Shown here: positions 1 through 8,575 of the stretch, piece after piece | Layout of the letters: each line of letters opens with the position of its first letter | Numbering within the stretch: the first letter of the stretch is position 1 | Assembly: GCA_002392965.1 (NCBI GenBank) | Contig: DGIA01000019.1 | Span: 1 to 9,534, forward strand | Origin: Bacteroidales bacterium UBA3834 | GTDB lineage: Bacteria > Bacteroidota > Bacteroidia > Bacteroidales > P3 | Length of the DNA: 9,534 nt | Reading direction: 5' to 3' | Notes under the pieces: model-generated | The model's database searches: none | Seen by the model: the letters and a program-made list of their open reading frames with translations, nothing else | Told to the model about the DNA's origin: nothing | Position numbers and translations under genes: made by a program

Positions 1-14
1 ACAAAGCCCGAAAT

Positions 15-143
15 ATGCCCTCGTCAAACATAAATACAAAACAACATGAGGAAAAGGTAATCACTATGGCAATGTTCGCATTGCTCGGAACCCTGGCCGT
101 CGGCTGCCAGAAAGAAAACATCATCCCCGAAACAATTAAATGA
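15..143 (+). CDS. Very small lipoprotein-like peptide, possibly frameshifted
   Basis: Function not recognised. A frame open from position 3 runs to TGA at 141-143. Possible starts are ATG 15 (42 aa) or ATG 66 (25 aa). The product has a short hydrophobic stretch ending in LAVGC, a plausible lipobox, followed by QKENIIPETIK, so it could be a tiny lipoprotein or its leader. A second ATG at 46-48 is followed by AGG AAA AGG and then a stop. With one extra base near 56-57 it would read MRKRVIT and join the lipobox frame, a much more typical positively charged signal-peptide start. The gene may therefore be a 1-bp-deletion pseudogene, or the real start may be ATG 66. The sequence around ATG 46 (AAAACAACAT then GAGGAAAAG) resembles that at the next gene's start (AAAACAACAT then TATGAAAAAG). 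The coding call is uncertain. Confidence 0.35.
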   Translation: MPSSNINTKQHEEKVITMAMFALLGTLAVGCQKENIIPETIK

Positions 144-145
144 CC

Positions 146-161
146 TATAAAACGTTTTATA
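146..161. repeat. 16-bp perfect palindrome between two small ORFs
   Basis: TATAAAACGTTTTATA equals its own reverse complement. It lies 2 bp after the stop of the first small ORF and 11 bp before the ATG at 173. A symmetric AT-rich site just upstream of a start could be an operator, but with no spacer it would make a poor hairpin. No promoter consensus is visible around it. Function is inferred only; chance is possible in AT-rich DNA. Confidence 0.45.
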
Positions 162-172
162 AAAACAACATT

Positions 173-376
173 ATGAAAAAGACAATGTTTGCTGCTGTAG
201 CAGCACTGGTATTGGCTGGCAGCCTTGCGGCACAGCCCACAGTACATTCCAATGTGCCGCCTGCAAATTATTACCAGGCGTGGACATGGCCCACCTTCAC
301 GAATACATTTTATGATGATACATGGCATGAGTTTTGGAGAGGTAATGCCTATCCATTAAACATCCTTAACAAATAA
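173..376 (+). CDS. Small exported aromatic-rich protein, unknown function
   Basis: I do not recognise this 67-aa protein. Residues 1-21 (MKKTMFAAVAALVLAGSLAA then Q) form a clear Sec signal peptide: two lysines, a hydrophobic core and a small-residue cleavage region near AA-Q. There is no lipobox cysteine, so the mature product of about 46 residues should be released to the periplasm or beyond. It is rich in Trp, Tyr, Phe, Pro and Asn (YYQAWTWPTF, TWHEFW). An in-frame ATG at 140 would add 11 residues that spoil the signal peptide, so ATG 173 is preferred. It sits 12 bp upstream of the first lipoprotein gene and is probably co-transcribed with it. It could instead be a translated leader or the fragment of a longer ancestral protein. 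Confidence 0.6.
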   Translation: MKKTMFAAVAALVLAGSLAAQPTVHSNVPPANYYQAWTWPTFTNTFYDDTWHEFWRGNAYPLNILNK

Positions 377-388
377 AAAAATTAAAAT

Positions 389-919
389 ATGAAAAAATAC
401 ATTATCATTCTTGTGGGTCTTTTTTTTAGTTTTTCTTTGACAAGTTGTGAGAAAAGTTTGAGTTATCTATTTGGTAAAGGAAGTTTTGTTTTCAAAAACA
501 ATGCACAATATGACATCATGTTTTACTCGCCACTTATCAAACCCCACACCAATGACCCCAATGAAAATATCATCTATCCGGACACTTCTCTATGTCCTCA
601 AATGCCATCCAAGATGTTTGTAATTCATTCTCGGGAAGAAGGTTACTATAATGGATATCGAGGCAAAGATACAAGGGAAGATATTTGGCCTTACAACGAC
701 ACCATTTCATTATTTGTTTTTAATGCAGATTCTGTTTCAAAATATGGTTGGGATCCCACTAAAGAGGAGTTGGTTTTATTGCAAAGATATGACGTTGTCT
801 TTGATGAAATAACCGGCTATGGCAAACAACCAACTTTCCCTCCCACTGAAGCGATGCGGAACATCAAGATGTGGCCGCCTTACGGGACGTATGACGCCAA
901 CGGGCACAAACTACTATAA
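389..919 (+). CDS. Bacteroidales-type small lipoprotein, paralog 1 (with shared C-terminal tail)
   Basis: This is a 176-aa predicted lipoprotein of unknown function. A lipoprotein signal peptide (MKKYIIILVGLFFSFSLTSC) places the lipidated Cys at residue 20. The mature part shows features I associate with an uncharacterised lipoprotein family widespread in Bacteroidales: a FKNNAQYDI segment near the N-terminus, IYPDTSL near the middle, and DTISLFVFNADS followed by a Trp and an LQRYDVV segment. It ends with FPPTEAMRNIKMWPPYGTY and a short DANGHKLL end, the last part shared with the third paralog. EKS after the lipidated Cys is only weakly like the acidic surface-export signal of Bacteroidetes lipoproteins, so inner or outer leaflet is undecided. 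Codons are AT-rich compared with gyrA, except in the tail. The start has an A/T-rich leader and no Shine-Dalgarno site, as is usual in this phylum. The next gene starts 25 bp downstream. Confidence 0.82.
   Translation: MKKYIIILVGLFFSFSLTSCEKSLSYLFGKGSFVFKNNAQYDIMFYSPLIKPHTNDPNENIIYPDTSLCPQMPSKMFVIHSREEGYYNGYRGKDTREDIWPYNDTISLFVFNADSVSKYGWDPTKEELVLLQRYDVVFDEITGYGKQPTFPPTEAMRNIKMWPPYGTYDANGHKLL
868..908 (+). repeat. 41-bp direct repeat, copy 1 (3' end of lipoprotein paralog 1)
   Basis: Bases 868-908 are identical to 1861-1901. They encode MWPPYGTYDANGH in the same frame in both genes. By my count 26 of 41 bases are G or C, clearly above the AT-rich gene body. Identity stops at both ends (A/T at the 5' side, A/G at the 3' side). 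The copies are in direct orientation, 993 bp apart. Confidence 0.95.
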
Positions 920-944
920 CTGTATATATTGAGATTATAAAGAA

Positions 945-1436
945 ATGAAACTCATGAAACTTAATAGCATAATAGAATTACAAAAGAGATCCATATGCAT
1001 CTTGTCCTGTTTTCTCTTGCTCTCATCGTGCATTAGAGAAGAATCGTCTTCCTGCCACAAGAGTATTAGGATTGCAAACAACAGTCAGACGCCTCTCCGG
1101 GTTTATAGTGTCGATAGATACTTGTCGCAGGACACGACTTATTCCTTTAGAAGAAACGCACCTATTCTATATCCAGGAAATACTATGCTGTGGTTTGAAA
1201 CTGATTATCGCGACTGTCTGGAGACTGATCTGGAATGGGCTCAAACTCATCCAAATAACACCTATACAAATTTTGAAACTTTTTTTATCTGCGACACCAA
1301 CAGACCAATGGAAGTCCATTTTTATAGTACCCCAGACTCAGTGCTAATGAATTACAACATCCTGAAGAAAGTTACATTGATAGACTCCAGCATTTCCTCC
1401 CTTCAAAAGAATGACTTTGTCATATTTTATCCATGA
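945..1436 (+). CDS. Bacteroidales-type small lipoprotein, paralog 2 (no tail)
   Basis: This is a 163-aa predicted lipoprotein of unknown function. A long N-terminus with a hydrophobic segment ends in FLLLSSC, giving a lipidated Cys at residue 29. The next residues (IREESS) include two acidic residues, loosely like a Bacteroidetes surface-lipoprotein signal. The mature part begins IRIANNSQTPLRV, comparable to FKNNAQYDI and VKNNADYPV in its neighbours, and ends VHFYSTPDSV...NYNILKKVTL...DFVIFYP, resembling the LFVFNADSV...LQRYDVV part of paralog 1. It ends at the position where the others continue into FPPT...MWPPYG, so the tail is missing. An alternative ATG at 954 (MKLNSI) matches the MKTNSI start of paralog 3 and may be the true start. 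The stop at 1434-1436 overlaps an ATG at 1433 (ATGA), so translational coupling to the next gene is possible. Confidence 0.8.
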   Translation: MKLMKLNSIIELQKRSICILSCFLLLSSCIREESSSCHKSIRIANNSQTPLRVYSVDRYLSQDTTYSFRRNAPILYPGNTMLWFETDYRDCLETDLEWAQTHPNNTYTNFETFFICDTNRPMEVHFYSTPDSVLMNYNILKKVTLIDSSISSLQKNDFVIFYP

Positions 1437-1453
1437 TCCAAATAGCAAAGACA

Positions 1454-1912
1454 ATGAAAACAAATAGCATTACAAGTTTATTTTGCATTTGTGGAATTGT
1501 GCTGTTTAATGGATGTGACCCAACATATTCATTGACAGTAAAAAACAACGCAGATTACCCGGTCATGATTCTCCCGGAAGAATTCGATAACCTCGATGCA
1601 GTTTTAAACCCACAACACTCCAAACACCCAGGGTCTTGTTTTCAAGTAGCATTTCCAAATGAAAGTGTAAATATGAGCAGCTGGAACCGTTGGGATGATG
1701 AGGCGTCTCGTCATGATGGCGGTTGTATCAAGGTGTTTATAATGGACACCCTGCTGCCTCACAGAGACACATTTTGCATATATTACATGCAAGATTGGTC
1801 TTTGAGAGCAAGTAACTGCGAGATTGCGTTTCCCCCGACACAGGAGATGAGAAATTTCTTGATGTGGCCGCCTTACGGGACGTATGACGCCAACGGGCAC
1901 AGAATAGAATAG
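1454..1912 (+). CDS. Bacteroidales-type small lipoprotein, paralog 3 (with shared C-terminal tail)
   Basis: This is a 152-aa predicted lipoprotein of unknown function. From ATG 1454 the signal peptide is MKTNSITSLFCICGIVLFNGC, with the lipidated Cys at residue 21. An in-frame ATG at 1433 overlaps the previous stop and would add seven residues; 1454 is preferred because it aligns with MKLNSI in paralog 2 and gives a compact signal peptide. After Cys comes DPTYSLTVKNNADYPVMILP, matching the NN-containing start of the other two mature proteins. The central part is divergent and Trp/Asp-rich (SSWNRWDDEASRHDGG). The C-terminus, FPPTQEMRNFLMWPPYGTY then DANGHRIE, aligns with paralog 1, and its last 13 shared residues are encoded by identical DNA. 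Two Cys in the middle (GSCF and GGCI) are further cysteines in the mature part. It is the last gene before a strong terminator. Confidence 0.82.
   Translation: MKTNSITSLFCICGIVLFNGCDPTYSLTVKNNADYPVMILPEEFDNLDAVLNPQHSKHPGSCFQVAFPNESVNMSSWNRWDDEASRHDGGCIKVFIMDTLLPHRDTFCIYYMQDWSLRASNCEIAFPPTQEMRNFLMWPPYGTYDANGHRIE
1861..1901 (+). repeat. 41-bp direct repeat, copy 2 (3' end of lipoprotein paralog 3)
   Basis: This is the second identical copy of the sequence at 868-908, in direct orientation and the same reading frame. Just upstream, the two genes still encode similar residues (FPPT, M, R, N), but all six degenerate codons among them differ (for example TTC/TTT, CGG/AGA, AAC/AAT), so the identity has an abrupt 5' boundary. 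Confidence 0.95.
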
Positions 1913-1970
1913 CCCTTTCTGTTGATCGGAAACGAGTGTGAGCCTATGGTGACAAATGCTTACTCTCTAT

Positions 1971-2007
1971 AAAACGGGAAGTCAATTTTGTCTTCCCGTT
2001 TTTGTTT
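1971..2007 (+). terminator. Intrinsic terminator after the lipoprotein cluster
   Basis: An 11-bp perfect stem (AAAACGGGAAG at 1971-1981 with CTTCCCGTTTT at 1992-2002) encloses a 10-base loop and is followed by T-rich sequence (TGTTT). It starts 59 bases after the third lipoprotein stop. Bases 1913-1970 between the gene and this hairpin show nothing recognisable. Because it is A-flanked on the 5' side and T-flanked on the 3' side, it could act in both directions, insulating the cluster from gyrA. Confidence 0.9.
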
Positions 2008-2055
2008 AATCGCCTTAACTACTGAAAGTGACAAGTGGTCAGCGGTCGGTTTTTC

Positions 2056-2076
2056 GGGAAAAGGGGGAGGGCGGGG
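2056..2076 (+). other. Potential G-quadruplex sequence upstream of gyrA
   Basis: Four G-runs are packed on the + strand: GGG 2056-2058, GGGGG 2063-2067, GGG 2069-2071 and GGGG 2073-2076, with loops of 4, 1 and 1 bases. This satisfies the usual four-run, short-loop quadruplex pattern. It lies about 30 bp upstream of the proposed -33 element of gyrA. Whether it forms or has a role is inference. Confidence 0.55.
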
Positions 2077-2103
2077 ATGTTGATATCTTTTCTGCAGCAG
2101 TTG

Positions 2104-2133
2104 TTGCTGAACCAATATTTTTGTGTATATTTG
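2104..2133 (+). promoter_or_regulatory. Probable Bacteroidetes sigma-ABfr-type promoter of gyrA
   Basis: TATATTTG at 2126-2133 is a full match to the Bacteroides -7 consensus TAnnTTTG. A TTG at 2104-2106 lies 19 bp upstream, in the expected range for the -33 element. Transcription would start near 2140, giving a 5' leader of about 60 nt before the gyrA ATG. The -7 box is flanked by CAATAT (2113-2118) and ATATTG (2135-2140), inverted half-sites that might be an operator or chance. The leader has AGGAGG about 40 bases before the ATG, too far to serve as a ribosome binding site; the bases next to the start are A/T-rich. Confidence 0.65.
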
Positions 2134-2199
2134 CATATTGTCCTTTCAGAGGGCAGGAGGCATAATATATTAGAATACAATAAAATATTATAGAGTTAA

Positions 2200-4785
<2,586 letters not shown>

Positions 4786-4809
4786 AAGAAACCTAAAAAA
4801 CGACACAAT

Positions 4810-6042
4810 ATGAAAATCAAAAACATTGTCATGATTGCAGCGATGGCTGCGGCGACGCTCGGGGTGAACGCCCAGTCGCTGAATGTCGATAACGCCATAG
4901 AGGGCTACAACCGCAAGGCGTGGAAGAAGGCCAAGGTGGCTATTGACGCCGCGGCGGTGGATGAGAGGACGAAGGACGACGCGAAGGTGTGGTACTACCG
5001 TGCGTTGATCTATACCCGCATGGGTGACGATATCAAGGAGAACCCGAAGTCGAAGGTGAAGGAGTTTGCCGACATCTGGGCAGAGGAGGCTTACCTGTCG
5101 GCCCTCGAGTACAAGCGCCTTGATGTGAACAAGAACCCCGACTATATCCGCAATATGGTGTATGTGTTCGACCGCGTGGGCTTCAAGTACTACGAGCAGT
5201 CGCGTGCGCTCTTCAACGAGAAGAAGTATGCCGAGTCGATGCAGGCGGCCAGCCGTGCGGCGGAGATGTACAACAACGGCGGCGAAGGCGACAATGCCGC
5301 TGAGGCCATGTATGTGGCGGGTTTGAGCGCCACTGCGAACCACGACACGGCGAATGTGAAGAAGTATTTCAACGCCTTGTTGCGCAAGAAGACCGACAAG
5401 GACCAGGTCTATACCTACCTGTTCAATATCTATAAAGCAGAGGGCAATGTGGATCAGGCCATGAAGATTGCGGCCAACTACAAGAAGAACTGCAAGGGGA
5501 ACTACAAGGCCAACCTGCTGATGGCCGAAGGTTACCTGCTTGGGAAGAATGTGGAAGAGGGCAAGAAGGAGATCAATGCCGCCCTGGAGCTGACGAAGGA
5601 TTCTGTGAATATCTATCCGACGCTGCTGGCCCAGTCGGCCGCGCTGCTGGAACTGACGGAGGATTTCGAGGGCGCAGAGGCCAAGTATCAGGAGTCGCTG
5701 ACGCTGAAGCCTGTGCAGTTTGAGGCCAATTTCAACATGGGCAAGATGTTCTACAACCGTGCCGTGGATAAGCTGACGGCTGCCGACGCCGTGCCTCTGG
5801 ACGACGAGACGGGCCTGAACGAGAAACTGCAGGACGAGGCGAAGGAGCTCTTCCGCCGGTCGATATCCTACCTGGTAAAGGCTGTGGAATTTCTCGACAA
5901 CCTGCCGGCCGACCAGAAGCCTTATCACCGCGCCAACCTGGGCAGCGCCCTGAGCGCCCTTGCCACCGCCTACGCCCGCGTGGAGATGTACGACGAGTCG
6001 AAGGCCGCCAACCAGCGCGTGATGGAGCTTTCGGCAGAATAA
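4810..6042 (+). CDS. Exported tetratricopeptide-repeat protein
   Basis: This 410-aa protein starts with a Sec signal peptide (MKIKNIVMIAAMAAATLGVNAQ), with likely cleavage near residue 21 (VNA-Q) and no lipobox, so it is probably periplasmic. The rest is almost wholly alpha-helical with TPR-like helix pairs: AWKKAKVAIDAA near the start, then FNEKKYAESMQAASRAAEMY around residues 136-155, VDQAMKIAANYKK, a NYKANLLMAEGYLLG segment, EDFEGAEAKYQESLTLKP around 280-297 and FEANFNMGKMFYNRA around 300-315, and a last helix pair with ATAYARVEMYDESKAANQRV. TPRs act as protein-protein scaffolds; no partner can be read from the sequence. It lies 24 bp after gyrA and ends at a strong terminator, so the two are likely co-transcribed. 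It shares gyrA's biased GC-rich codons, suggesting good expression. A functional link to gyrase is not implied. Confidence 0.9.
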   Translation: MKIKNIVMIAAMAAATLGVNAQSLNVDNAIEGYNRKAWKKAKVAIDAAAVDERTKDDAKVWYYRALIYTRMGDDIKENPKSKVKEFADIWAEEAYLSALEYKRLDVNKNPDYIRNMVYVFDRVGFKYYEQSRALFNEKKYAESMQAASRAAEMYNNGGEGDNAAEAMYVAGLSATANHDTANVKKYFNALLRKKTDKDQVYTYLFNIYKAEGNVDQAMKIAANYKKNCKGNYKANLLMAEGYLLGKNVEEGKKEINAALELTKDSVNIYPTLLAQSAALLELTEDFEGAEAKYQESLTLKPVQFEANFNMGKMFYNRAVDKLTAADAVPLDDETGLNEKLQDEAKELFRRSISYLVKAVEFLDNLPADQKPYHRANLGSALSALATAYARVEMYDESKAANQRVMELSAE

Positions 6043-6064
6043 AAAACGCAAGAACAATCAAGGG

Positions 6065-6104
6065 AAAGATGCTGCAGCGCTACGGTTGCGGCATCTTTTT
6101 ATTT
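6065..6104 (+). terminator. Intrinsic terminator after the gyrA-TPR unit
   Basis: AAAGATGCTGCA (6065-6076) pairs with TGCGGCATCTTT (6087-6098) through one T-G wobble, and the stem can extend by two further pairs (one G-T). A run of T and A/T (CTTTTTATTTT) follows directly. It begins 23 bases after the TPR stop and separates the gyrA unit from the TonB-receptor operon. Confidence 0.9.
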
Positions 6105-6148
6105 TGTGTATAATACAATAAAAAGGGATAGAGGGTAGTTATAGGGGA

Positions 6149-8575
6149 GTGAAGAAGCGGTTAGCCATACTATTGATGCTTTTGCCGGCGGTGTGGATGT
6201 CGGGGCAGGGGGTTGTAACCGGGAGGGTGACGGACTCTCTGTCGGGAGAGCCGTTGCCCTACGCGACCGTCAGCATCGACGGCACGTCGAAGGGCACCAC
6301 CACCGACATTCATGGGGATTACACTCTAAGGGTTAATACGGCAGACAGTGTGGTGCTCCAGTATTCCTTTGTCGGCTACCGTAAGAAAGAAATAAGGTCG
6401 GCCATCCGGGGAAGGGTGACGATGGATGTGGCGATGCACCCTGTGGCAAAGCAACTGGATGGGGTGGAGATCGTGGTGGATACGTTGCGTGGAACCAGTT
6501 TTACGCAGATAGATGTGGGGCGGCTCGACGATGCCGTGGGGCCTACGGGCGGTGTGGAGAGCCTGGTCAAGATGCTGCCCGACGTGCAGTCGAACAATGA
6601 ACTTTCGAGCCAGTATTCGGTGCGAGGAGGTTCGTTTGACGAGAATCTGGTGTATATCAACGGCGTGGAGGTGTTCCGCCCGATGCTGATCCACAGTGCG
6701 CAACAAGAAGGAATGAGTATCATCAACCCTGACTTGGTGAATCATATCCGTTTTTCACCAGGCGGATTCGATGCCACTTACGGAGACAAACTATCCTCGG
6801 TGCTGGACATCAGCTACAGCCGTCCTACGGAATTCAAGGCCAAGTTGAGCGGGAGCCTGCTTGGTGCGGCGGCCAGTGTGTTGGGGACTGTGGGAGAACG
6901 GTTCAATTATGCCGTCGGATTGCGTCAGCATAGCAACCGGTATGTCTTCGGGAGCCTGGATACCAAAGGAAGCTATTCGAGCAGCTATACCGATGTGCAG
7001 GCACTGCTCGGCTATAAGGTGAACGAGCGCCTTGATTTAGAGATGCTGGCTATATGGACCCGGAATGTCTATGGCCTTGTGCCCGACAGCGCCACTGTCA
7101 CTTTTGGAGGATTCTTCCTGCCGCTGTCGTTGCATGTTTTCTTCGATGGACAGGAACAGGACAGTTACCACACGCTGCTCGGAGCCCTGTCGGCCAACTA
7201 CCGTCCGGATGACCAATGGAGGCTGAACGGGAATCTCTCGGTGCAGCATGTGCCAGAGAGCGAGTGCTATGATGTGCAGAGCCAGTATTGGTTGTACGAA
7301 CTCGGGATGGGAGAGACGGCGGGCGACACGGTGATGTTCGACCGGGGAGTGGGCACCTTCCTTGAACATGCCCGCAACCGTCTGTCAACTGACATCATTT
7401 CTTTTGATACGAGGGCTGTACGTGATGCCCAAAAAGGACATTGGACCGCCGGATTGAAATTGCAAATGGAAAAGATCACCGACCATCTGCGCGAGTGGAA
7501 GTGGGTGGATTCGGCAGGTTATGCACTCCCGATGACCATGCCCACGATGGGAGACAGTGCGAATCGACCGCAGAGTCCCATACTGCAACAATACGCCAGT
7601 GCCGACAATGAGATGCTCACCCTGCGTGGAACGGCATTCGTGCAGCGTGATATAAGCCTGGTTACAACAAAAGGCAATGAAATCCGTTTGACGGGTGGTT
7701 TGCGTGGGCAGCTGTACCGGAATTCCATATCAGGACTCCACCATTTGATAAGTCCCAGACTGAGCGCATCCTATGTGCCTCATGGAAAGGCCGACCTGAT
7801 GTTCCGGTTGGCAGCTGGAATCTATCAGCAGGCACCGTTTTACAGAGAATACCGTAGGGAGAATGGCAGTCTCTGTCCGTCAGTGGGGCCGCAGACGTCC
7901 TATCAGGTGACAGGTACGGCTGACTGGCGACTGCTCATCTGGCAAAAGCCATTCACCATCACAGCCGATATTTATTACAAATATATCACCGACCTGATAC
8001 CCTATACTATCGACAATCTGAGGCTACGCTATATGCCGGACCTCTCAGCAGAAGGATATGCTACAGGTGTCAGTATCCGCATCAATGGAGAGCTTGTCGA
8101 AGGGTTGGAGTCGTGGGCGAGTTTTTCCATCATGCAGACACAGGAAGATATTGAAGGAGACAATCTCGGATGGCTTGCACGCCCCACGGATCAACGTCTC
8201 AGTTTCAAATTTTTCCTGCAGGACAACATCCCGAGCATACCTTGGTGGAGAATGAGTCTCAGCATGGTATATGGAACCGGTACTCCCGTGACGATGCCGA
8301 TGGGGAAACGTGCAGAAGAGTCATTCCGGCTTCCGTCATATTATCGAGTGGATTGGGGCAACAGTGTGCAATTGAAAGAATTCCAGTTCTACAAACACAG
8401 CAAACTTGCACAGTGGTTTGACGATATTCAAGTTGGTTTTGAGGTGTTTAACCTGTTCAACAATAACAATGTGATCTCATACTTATGGGTCTCCGACTAT
8501 GAGAACCGCTACTATCCTGTGCCCAATTATCTTACCGCGCGGCAGCTCAATTTCAAACTGACACTTCTTTTTTGA
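6149..8575 (+). CDS. TonB-dependent outer-membrane receptor with carboxypeptidase-regulatory-like domain
   Basis: This 808-aa receptor is a 22-strand barrel type expected to import a ligand across the outer membrane using TonB energy; the substrate is unknown. The start is GTG 6149, giving the signal peptide MKKRLAILLMLLPAVWMSGQ; later ATGs (first at 6176) would cut into it. Residues about 21-100 form a carboxypeptidase-regulatory-like beta-sandwich (GVVTGRVTDSLSGEPLPYAT, TTTDIHGDYTL, FVGYRKKEI), typical of Bacteroidetes receptors. The plug spans about 105-225, with LVKMLPDVQSNNELSSQYSV then RGGSFDENLVYINGVEV and PGGFDATYGDKLSSVLDI. The barrel fills the rest and ends in an aromatic residue (FKLTLLF), as outer-membrane proteins do. 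It is not clearly SusC-like, and no SusD is adjacent. Purine-rich AGGGGA immediately precedes the GTG. No good -33/-7 pair is visible in the 106-bp gap upstream. The stop overlaps the next gene's ATG by one base. Confidence 0.95.
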   Translation: MKKRLAILLMLLPAVWMSGQGVVTGRVTDSLSGEPLPYATVSIDGTSKGTTTDIHGDYTLRVNTADSVVLQYSFVGYRKKEIRSAIRGRVTMDVAMHPVAKQLDGVEIVVDTLRGTSFTQIDVGRLDDAVGPTGGVESLVKMLPDVQSNNELSSQYSVRGGSFDENLVYINGVEVFRPMLIHSAQQEGMSIINPDLVNHIRFSPGGFDATYGDKLSSVLDISYSRPTEFKAKLSGSLLGAAASVLGTVGERFNYAVGLRQHSNRYVFGSLDTKGSYSSSYTDVQALLGYKVNERLDLEMLAIWTRNVYGLVPDSATVTFGGFFLPLSLHVFFDGQEQDSYHTLLGALSANYRPDDQWRLNGNLSVQHVPESECYDVQSQYWLYELGMGETAGDTVMFDRGVGTFLEHARNRLSTDIISFDTRAVRDAQKGHWTAGLKLQMEKITDHLREWKWVDSAGYALPMTMPTMGDSANRPQSPILQQYASADNEMLTLRGTAFVQRDISLVTTKGNEIRLTGGLRGQLYRNSISGLHHLISPRLSASYVPHGKADLMFRLAAGIYQQAPFYREYRRENGSLCPSVGPQTSYQVTGTADWRLLIWQKPFTITADIYYKYITDLIPYTIDNLRLRYMPDLSAEGYATGVSIRINGELVEGLESWASFSIMQTQEDIEGDNLGWLARPTDQRLSFKFFLQDNIPSIPWWRMSLSMVYGTGTPVTMPMGKRAEESFRLPSYYRVDWGNSVQLKEFQFYKHSKLAQWFDDIQVGFEVFNLFNNNNVISYLWVSDYENRYYPVPNYLTARQLNFKLTLLF

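Noticed and set aside
1072..1347. Open frame overlapping lipoprotein paralog 2
   Set aside because: It lies inside a gene with a good lipoprotein signal and has no signal, domain or start context of its own.
2095..2109. CAGCA / TGCTG inverted repeat overlapping the proposed -33 box of gyrA
   Set aside because: A 5-bp stem is too short to support an operator or hairpin claim.
2162..2191. Inverted repeat ATAATAT / ATATTAT in the gyrA leader
   Set aside because: The 7-bp stem is all A/T with a 16-base loop, so it would be unstable; chance is likely in this AT-rich leader.
6099..6114. TTATTTTG and TATAAT as a promoter for the TonB receptor
   Set aside because: The first misses one conserved base of TAnnTTTG and lacks a spaced -33 element, and overlaps the terminator T-run; the second is an E. 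coli-type box that Bacteroidetes do not generally use.
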